NCBI GenBank assembly: GCA_036250195.1
Contig: JAVHZZ010000003.1
Coordinates: forward strand, 344,715,875 to 344,779,874
From: Mixophyes australis
Lineage: Eukaryota; Chordata; Amphibia; Anura; Limnodynastidae
Direction: 5' to 3'
Length of the DNA: 64,000 nucleotides
The position numbers and the translations under genes were made by a program. A model generated the notes under the pieces. That model saw only the letters and a program-made list of their open reading frames with translations, searched no databases and had not been told where the DNA came from. This document shows, in pieces, positions 59,101 through 64,000 of the stretch. Every line of letters begins with the position of its first letter. Positions within the stretch are counted from its first letter, which is position 1.

Positions 59101-62100
59101 AAGTGTGCAAGAAATCAATGGAGCTCAACTTTTTTTTTTCTCCTTAGCTATAACCTCAAATGTCAATGTACCATTGTTCTGGGACCTTAAAAGTTGAGGT
59201 TTCCTATAATATGTAGTACATATATAACAAATAGGGGACTTGAAACACAGAATATAGGACCACACTTGGGGTGCACACCCACAGATTGTGCACCTCTGGG
59301 GAAAAGAATATGCCATAGTGGACTCACCACTGCCGCTCTTGTGGCAGAAGTGTGCATTAAAAGCAGAAAGACTAGTCAAATCTTTATCCATGTCATCTAT
59401 ACAAGACACCAATGTGGTTTGAGTAGGGGGATACAGCTCCAATTAAATATATGGGAATACATCTATGCAAAACTGTGAATTTACTTTGATGACTAATTTA
59501 AGCCACATCATATATAAACTTAACTTGAAAGATCTCCATAGATGGCAACCGCACTACTAAACTCAGGAGCTTTAACAATATTATTGCGATTTTACACAAA
59601 AACACACAAGTCTGATAGACATAACACTATATATTTTAGTAATTATATACGTTTTCACACAACTGTAAGATAGAAGCATTGAAGCGGAGAGGAGAAAGTA
59701 GCAGTGTATAACCCTGTCTAATGTGTCAGCCTGGGAAGCAGGAGGGAAGCTGTGTGTGAGGCATCTGGATGAAGACAGAATTTCAAGTCAGTAAATTTAT
59801 TTATTGTCAAGTTAATTGGAAGTATAGACATAATTAGCCCTCCTAGTACTCTTATTTTACATAATAATACAGATTGTAAAGCAAAGTATGCAACAGGGAA
59901 AATCACTGAAAACCATGTGCAATAAAGAGATGAAAAGAAAATTAGATAAGGGATCAGGTATGACACTAAAGGAAGGAGAAGACAAAAAATAGGACAAAGG
60001 ACATACAGAGAAGTTAAACCATTTACTTTTGCAATATCCCATTCTTGTGTTGTTGTCCAACCTTTATTCCTTATTGTATACTTCGCCTAGAGTATACCAG
60101 CAGTTTATAAGTATGGTCACTTTTAGGATTTTAGAGTGGCCACAGAAAAACATCACGGTGGCTCTTCAAAAACACACAGGATGCTGGGGGAAGGAGGGGC
60201 AGACAGTCCTGTGATTGGGGGAGGAGAGGAGCCAGCATTGATTCAATTATAGCAAAAGTTTGCAACTAAGGTATGTACTTAGAAAGCGGGATTCTGGGAG
60301 GGAGAAGCGGCAGTACAGAGGAATCAAGTACACATCCGATCTACAAGGGTACAGGAAGTCTACCCTGTTGGTATCAATGAATACTGGTCACCAAATGTGT
60401 CAAATCATTTTTTATATTTTAACTACAAATTTACAGGGGGAATTGCAAGGACACCCAAATCAGACTGCTTCAGACAGGCCGAGTAAGGCTGGGTACACAC
60501 GACAGAATTATCCGAGCAATGTGTTATCTACAACGATTGTACCAACGACTGATGTTTTGATCAGTCGGTCGATTCATGCGTGCACACTATACAGGGTTTA
60601 AATGATTTTTGCACAATTCAGCGTCCTGGCTGTGTTTTTTGAGTCTGTCATAACCTGGGCTCAAAAAATTGTGATCTCTGTACACACTGAAGATATATAT
60701 GACTTCCCGGCAGCAATATGCTAAGTAAATTTAAATAAAGCACATTATTCCCATTTGATTGTCGTTTTGACACCACACCACATGGGAGACGTAGAGACAT
60801 TGTGAACTTAAATATACACACCTAGAAAGGAGTCGCTGTTTGAGGAACTGATCGTGATTTTGTACACACTGCTGGATTGGAACGATGTTGGAACAAGATT
60901 TATAGTTCTGCTGAACAATCAAATGAAAGGACGATCAGTACTTCGTGTACACAGTAACGTGATATCGGCCCGAACCGTCGTTTATTGACACAATAGTCGG
61001 TTGAAAACACCGTAGTGTGTACCCAGCCTTACAAGTGTAGAGAGTAGAGCGGCCGTGGAACCATTACAGCCATCACGGACACCAACAAAACCGGCGAACT
61101 GCGCCAGTTTCTCCTTCAACTCCATCCAAAACTAATCACCATTTAATTTGGCTAGAGTTCTTTTTTTAAAAAAGATCATCATGAACACGAAGATAAGAGC
61201 AATATAGCAAAAAATAAAGTTTGCTGCTTTAGAGACAAGAATACAAAATATATATTTTTTTCATTTGCAGTTGAGCATCAGTGAAAACAAGACGCACTTT
61301 GGGCTCCATCTGACCTGCGGGACTAACTGCATAAAATGTGCACCTTCTTCCTGAGCAATCATAATACTCTGTAAAACAGCCGCATCCCCCACTTTCTTCT
61401 CCTAAAATTTTTTTTACATTGTCACAACTGAGCACAAAGGACCCATCATCATTACTGAACGCAGAGAGAACATCATACGCAGCGATACCGGGAATAAAAG
61501 CAGGTCTTATTTCTACAAATTAATGGCTGCCCAGTTTCCAGGTGAAAGCCACGCTCTGGGCAGACACTACCCAATTATAATGCAAGCTTTAAATATCACA
61601 ATGCTCAGAACATGTCCTGTAGCAGACATTATGCTGGCATGAAAACAAATTAATGCTGCAGACCAGACTTGTTCAGCACAAATTGTCAGCAGTATCCGCT
61701 TTGCTTGAGAGCTAAATTTTTAATGACCTGTGCTGGAGAACTCACTACTTGCCTGAAATGTCGGCTTTTGAAGAGACAATATTTGTTCTCTAATCAGGCA
61801 GTAATGCAGGTTAAAGACTAGAATGTAAGAGTTTTTACTCTGTATACAAACCATCTTTAAAGCTTTCATGTACTGGGCGGCTCTCTGCTTGTACTGAAGC
61901 ATCATTTCAGCCGAGAGGGGATTGGTGAACCCGTGGCCCCCTTTTGGTCCGTAACTTAATGAGGACATGAAGTAGTCCAGGTTGTTGCTGAAGAATGTCG
62001 CAATCTAAAGAGAAAATAAATTAAATAAGTCGAATTCTTCAGTAACTATAATTCTAGTAATTTTTACCACTATTTCTAAAATCAGCAGCTACACTGCTCA

Positions 62101-63499
62101 ACAGCAACACACTCCTGTCAGTCTGGTCTTACCCTCCTGCATGAAGCATTAAGATACAATGTACCGTTCAGCGACACCCCAACATTAAAAAGTGGATTGA
62201 ATTATATATCCTATCCCTATTTTGGAAAATTAAGCTACAACCCACATGTTATAATCTTCCTAACTCCCACCAGTCACCACCTCCCCACAAATCTCCCTCA
62301 CCGTCAATAACACCACAATTTCCTGAGTCTCCCAAGCCTGCTGCCTTGGAGTCACTTGACTCCACCGTCTGCTTTATTCCTCACATGCAGACTCACTCCC
62401 AATCCTGTCACCTCCACCTTAGAGATATTGTCAGAATACACCCTTTTCTTACCCAGGATGCTACCAAAACTCTTAACCATTCTCTCAACATGATTGGACT
62501 ACTGCAGCCGCCTCGTAGCTGGCATTCCCTACGCCCTTCTATACCACCTTCTATATCCACCTTAAATGTCACAACACTGATTTTCCTCATTCATCTCTAC
62601 ACATCTGCCGCACTACTCTACAAATTCATACACTGGCTCCCTGTGTCTTCCAGAATCCAATTCAAATTACTCACGCTTATTTACAAAGCCCTCAACAACC
62701 ACCCCTTCATATATCTCAAATATTCTCCCTCTTGTCCTCTTAGGTCTACCTCTGTCCTACGGCTCGCCTACTCTCTGTAACCAACCATCTCTCCCACCTA
62801 CAAGACTACTCCCGTGCCACTACCCACTTATGGAATTCCCTTCCATACCCGATCAGACTCTCCCACAGCCTTCAAGTGTTTAGACGCTCTCTGATAACCA
62901 TCTCTTTATCAGAGCTTACCCTACTACCACCAACACTACCCGCACAAAGCACCTTCAGCCAGACTTTTTTTAGACATTCATCTGTGTGGATTTGCTACAG
63001 GATGAAAATCTCAAATTGCAAAGCAGAGCATGTCAGCTATACTGCTGAAACCTAACTGTCCCTGTGGGTGAAATTAAAGATATGTAGCTTGTATGGAGTA
63101 TTTCTCACAAGCTTTGGCTTTGTTCTGCTTCCAGATAGAGAAGCACAACCCTCTCTTTCTGTAAAGAATAGAGAAGAGAGCATGCTGGACCAATTAAGCC
63201 AAGCATTAAACACATCAGATATTTCCGGTATATTATTTAGCTCACTAATACACAGGTTTTCATATATCGCAAAGTTAAAACCGGTTTAATTACTCTTTAA
63301 AATATCACTTAGTATAAGAAGTTATAACTACATGAGGAAAGCATTCAAAATAACTTGAGCAATATCACTACCTTGTTTGTTGCATTGGTTAGAGCAACGA
63401 GTGAAGACAAGATGCAATCATTTGTGGTTTTAAGTTTATCGGTGGCTGCTGGCAGCTCCTGTTCGAGTACAGCTTTATGACTATAGTGCTTGGAAAGCT
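40465..63499 (-). CDS. PPP1R21: PPP1R21, 3' part of gene (nine coding exons, C-terminal ~335 residues)
   Basis: This is the C-terminal part of protein phosphatase 1 regulatory subunit 21 (KLRAQ motif-containing 1), a mostly coiled-coil protein of about 780 residues in mammals. It is a core subunit of the FERRY complex, which binds active Rab5 on early endosomes and carries mRNAs and ribosomes. Exons joined on the minus strand: 63499-63372, 62004-61852, 51345-51253, 50706-50485, 49914-49879, 47481-47365, 46897-46799, 42081-41953, 40494-40465. Every junction inside the window is AG/GT, and every intron between these exons is phase 0. The intron upstream of the first exon is phase 1. Diagnostic segments include SKHYSHKA, NNLDYF, VPYEEAL, EQEKEHWMLEAQL, IKNHYM, SYEDQLSMMSDHLC, LSKQREEIDTLKMSSK and a basic GNSKKNKNR tail ending in TAG. 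The N-terminal KLRAQ region and promoter lie outside the window. The identification rests on recalled similarity to mammalian PPP1R21, not on a database search. Confidence 0.95.
40925..41415. repeat. 47-bp minisatellite in the last PPP1R21 intron
   Basis: About ten units of 47 bp, for example starting at 40982 and 41029. Each is built from two diverged half-units of 23-24 bp: gagagcatgctccagggccg and ccagagggcatgatccaggc. The ends are degenerate (gggcatgcctccaggggc). It is free of stop codons in several frames because the half-units share phase, which produces long but meaningless open frames. Confidence 0.93.
41953..42081 (-). CDS. PPP1R21: PPP1R21 coding exon (penultimate)
   Basis: This 129-bp, 43-codon exon has a tccttag acceptor and gtgagc donor. 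It encodes DELITTKRSYEDQLSMMSDH and then LCVMNETLSKQREEIDTLK. It is the most conserved block in the window and the strongest evidence for the gene identity. Confidence 0.97.
42290..42611. mobile_element. Palindromic hAT-type MITE in a PPP1R21 intron
   Basis: 322 bp with TIRs CAGGGGCGGATC and GATCCGCCACTG and perfect 8-bp duplications CTGAGAAC at 42282-42289 and 42612-42619, fitting nTnnnnAn. Most of the interior folds on itself (tgcaggtccgttcagcagtg against cactgctgaatggacctgca; gattgtgtttaaaacacaatc at the centre). Confidence 0.9.
42992..43405. mobile_element. MITE related to the 60.5-kb element
   Basis: 414 bp. Starts agctgaatacacactacag and ends ctgtagtgtgtacccagct, with TA (or TTA) on each side. 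The same TIR theme as the 60.5-kb MITE, in a different PPP1R21 intron. Confidence 0.8.
44382..44660 (-). mobile_element. V-SINE-like SINE, diverged subfamily
   Basis: Antisense: atttatatagcgcctacata, cagtccctgccccagcggag, ttaacctacagttatgtctt, a shortened core gtgtgggaggatcacccgga and a degraded head. It closely follows the type at 0.66-0.96 kb and lies in a PPP1R21 intron. Confidence 0.8.
44829..45376. mobile_element. Non-autonomous derivative (MITE-like) of the same hAT family
   Basis: It is 548 bp, starts TAGAGATGC and ends GCTTCTCTA. Perfect 8-bp target duplications CTTTAAAG lie at 44821-44828 and 45377-45384 (fits nTnnnnAn). The left end carries the same ggttttggttttg-type sequence as 31.43 kb. 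The right end matches 37.31-37.47 kb (cgcgag, agatccgacgacgtcac, gctcggtactcggat, ttcgggtg). No transposase or 100-bp array is present. It lies in the PPP1R21 intron between 42081 and 46799. Confidence 0.93.
46799..46897 (-). CDS. PPP1R21: PPP1R21 coding exon
   Basis: This 99-bp, 33-codon exon lies between ttttcag and gtaagg. It encodes CRAFAKRLTLSEKSNQSLTE and ends STSRLQ, a leucine/charged coiled-coil segment. The mammalian counterpart has CRALSKRLALAEKSK. Confidence 0.94.
47094..47184. repeat. 16-bp inverted repeat in a PPP1R21 intron
   Basis: aactagtgacatcact at 47094-47109 and agtgatgtcactagtt at 47169-47184 are exact complements, enclosing 59 bp. Possibly the ends of a small MITE. No TSD was identified. 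Confidence 0.7.
47365..47481 (-). CDS. PPP1R21: PPP1R21 coding exon
   Basis: This 117-bp exon has a gaacag acceptor and a strong gtgagt donor. It encodes VPDCNSREGLIKNHYMTRIA followed by ELTAQLQLADSKSVHFHAE. The IKNHYM and QLQLADSKSVHF blocks match mammalian PPP1R21 closely. Confidence 0.95.
48763..48938. mobile_element. Mariner/Stowaway-like MITE with TA duplication
   Basis: 176 bp, TIRs GGGGCTAGATTTACTAAAC and GTTTAGTAAATATACCCC, TA at both flanks. The inner arms agtggagatgttgcctatag and ctataggcaacacccccact make it a near-complete hairpin. It lies in a PPP1R21 intron. Confidence 0.85.
49529..49592. repeat. (TA)n microsatellite
   Basis: About 32 uninterrupted TA dinucleotides in a PPP1R21 intron, preceded by a short TATC/CTCT tract. 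Confidence 0.97.
49879..49914 (-). CDS. PPP1R21: PPP1R21 36-bp microexon
   Basis: Twelve codons, VGTLTTSNENLQ, lie between ctttatag and gtatag. They fill the gap between TTSL of the upstream exon and VPD of the next, where mammals have IGTLTRTSDSE before VPD. It is phase 0 on both sides, so skipping it would remove 12 residues without a frameshift. Confidence 0.87.
50131..50178. repeat. (TA)n microsatellite with one CA interruption
   Basis: A TA dinucleotide run with a single TACATA interruption in the intron between the 49.9-kb microexon and exon 50706-50485. Confidence 0.95.
50485..50706 (-). CDS. PPP1R21: PPP1R21 coding exon (coiled-coil)
   Basis: This 222-bp, 74-codon exon has a ctcaacag acceptor and gtaagg donor. 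It starts VQQSLEKISKLEQEKEHWML, a heptad-patterned coiled coil that is almost unchanged from mammals. A more divergent polar stretch follows, ending TNTTSL. The open frame continues on both sides of the exon by chance, but the flanking translation is not PPP1R21-like. Confidence 0.95.
51253..51345 (-). CDS. PPP1R21: PPP1R21 coding exon
   Basis: This 93-bp exon has a gttacag acceptor and gtatgt donor. It encodes PHPYSVPYEEALVNRRVLL followed by SSTESREGLAQQ, and the mammalian counterpart has VPYEEALANRR. It is phase 0 at both ends. It lies about 450 bp from the start of the 43-bp minisatellite in the upstream intron. Confidence 0.94.
51801..59108. repeat. 43-bp minisatellite, ~168 copies, in a PPP1R21 intron
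   Basis: About 7.2 kb of head-to-tail 43-bp units containing gccaccgctgcagctctagg and caggaggagtgttcaataaa. Recurrent variants: CTATAAAT for CAATAAAT, CAC for CGC before TGCAG, a 46-bp form with GTCCCAACACCACTG, a shortened GGCAAGAGGAG form, and a distinctive GGTTCTATAAAAG...GCTGATGCTC unit. Some units lack one GAG. The last ~80 bp (59028-59108) are degenerate. No open frame of interest was seen. The array lies within the 10.5-kb intron between exons 62004-61852 and 51345-51253. Confidence 0.97.
52676..57923. repeat. Higher-order repeat of 2,624 bp within the 43-bp minisatellite
   Basis: Rare marker variants recur at one fixed distance. gagtattc occurs at 52773 and 55397, gtagttctat at 53681 and 56305, and cagttttagg at 54307 and 56931. 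All three pairs are 2,624 bp apart (about 61 units). A third, partial copy follows with altered spacing: cagtttt again at 58564, 1,633 bp on, consistent with 38 units. The exact boundaries of the duplicated block are approximate. Confidence 0.88.
60486..61029. mobile_element. MITE with TIR AGGCTGGGTACACAC and TA flanks
   Basis: 544 bp. Starts aggctgggtacacac and ends gtgtgtacccagcct, with TA on each side (60484-60485, 61030-61031). The interior is poorly conserved. It lies in the large PPP1R21 intron. Confidence 0.82.
61852..62004 (-). CDS. PPP1R21: PPP1R21 coding exon
   Basis: This 153-bp, 51-codon exon reads IATFFSNNLDYFMSSLSYG and continues to AEMMLQYKQRAAQYMKALKM. The acceptor is ctctttag and the donor gtttgt. 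The donor is weak (no purine at +3), but choosing it keeps residue-for-residue length with the mammalian protein across the next junction (ALKM then PHPYSVPYEEAL). The following intron is 10.5 kb and contains the large 43-bp minisatellite. Confidence 0.92.
62240..62960 (+). mobile_element. L2-clade LINE fragment in a PPP1R21 intron
   Basis: Plus-strand translation gives SHLHLRDIVRIHPFLTQDAT-like sequence, then IHWLPVSSRIQFKLLTLIYK, then an LRSTSVLRLA stretch, typical of the L2 ORF2 C-terminus. It is antisense to PPP1R21, between exons 63372-63499 and 61852-62004. Confidence 0.85.
63372..63499 (-). CDS. PPP1R21: PPP1R21 coding exon (first of nine in window)
   Basis: This 128-bp exon has a ttgcag acceptor and a gtagtg donor. 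It begins with two bases of a split codon and then reads LSKHYSHKAVLEQELPAA, followed by TTNDCILSSLVALTNATNK. This matches the mammalian region around SKHYSQKA and TNDCILSS. It is the most 5' exon visible. No upstream exon was found in the remaining 500 bases to the window end. Confidence 0.93.
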
Positions 63500-64000
63500 C
63501 TGCAATGACATAAACAAGCACAAATGGACATAAACATCTAGACTCTCTTGGGTAAAAAGCCCAAACTTAAGCGCAGCTATGAGAAGTGATGGATATTATT
63601 CCACTGTAATTAGGCGATGGCTACACTATATAAGATCAGTTAGATACGCACAGAAGCCGACTAGATCACATATGAACATTTAGATGGTATAACAGACAGT
63701 ATACATTGCAGCCACGGATTTGGATTTTGTCCGTGGTCGGACTATTAGATCTGGCATGATAGAAAACCAAATTGAGGTCACCGGCTGACCCTTGACTGGA
63801 CAAGATATAAGTGTGGTCAATTGCCAATCCAATTAGATTTGATGAATCCAATAGGCATTATATTACAATGGCCCATTCAGACTGGGCAATGTGTGTAACC
63901 ACATATGAATTATAGAACACCCCCTTATAAACCAAAGACGGTGCTTAATATGGTGACCCTTATCATAACCAAACTGACCTCCCAATCGGAATAAGCAGCT

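Noticed and set aside
51801..59108. CRISPR-like array
   Set aside because: The units are contiguous 43-bp tandem repeats with no unique spacers, in a vertebrate intron.
63960..64000. Possible further PPP1R21 exon at the window edge
   Set aside because: A gtcag donor-like sequence follows GATTGGGAG on the minus strand, but the translation does not match the expected preceding PPP1R21 sequence.

Overview
This is vertebrate nuclear DNA, most likely from a frog. The case for an anuran is the repeat content: L2-clade LINEs, tRNA-headed SINEs with a V-SINE/DANA-like core, Tx1-like LINE debris, and many palindromic MITEs of types common in frog genomes. Species-level assignment is not possible from sequence alone. 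There are no bacterial or operon-like features.

One host protein-coding gene is clear. Nine coding exons on the minus strand between 63499 and 40465 encode the C-terminal ~335 residues of PPP1R21 (KLRAQ1), a coiled-coil subunit of the Rab5-binding, mRNA-carrying FERRY complex on early endosomes. All internal junctions are GT-AG and in phase. The 5' exons lie beyond the right end of the window. A likely 3' UTR runs down to about 39890. The introns carry a 7.2-kb, 43-bp minisatellite with a 2,624-bp higher-order period, a 47-bp minisatellite, an L2 fragment, a V-SINE relative and several MITEs with intact target-site duplications (TSDs).

The region left of the gene (1-39.9 kb) looks intergenic and repeat-dominated. 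From left to right it holds: an antisense L2 LINE with a ~0.7-kb insertion (1.3-4.2 kb); an unclassified repeat (5.2-5.7 kb); an antisense V-SINE (6.7-7.1 kb); inverted Tx1-like LINE fragments (7.2-7.8 kb); further L2 fragments (8.4, 9.4, 10.3-11.6, 14.2 and 22.8 kb); hairpin MITEs (12.1, 16.3, 21.4, 26.8 and 39.3 kb); an LTR-retrotransposon remnant with a tRNA-Ser primer-binding site (18.2-18.9 kb); a V-SINE (25.6 kb); and a GC-rich repeat island (28.4-29.5 kb).

The most notable element is a nearly intact 6,056-bp hAT transposon at 31417-37472. It has 9-bp terminal inverted repeats and a perfect 8-bp TSD fitting nTnnnnAn. Its BED-finger/hATC transposase frame of 978 codons is broken by a single in-frame TAA. 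Seventeen copies of an exactly 100-bp repeat sit just upstream of the transposase start, and a different ~102-bp array lies at the other end. A 548-bp non-autonomous relative with its own perfect TSD sits in a PPP1R21 intron at 44829-45376, so the family mobilised at least twice within this window.
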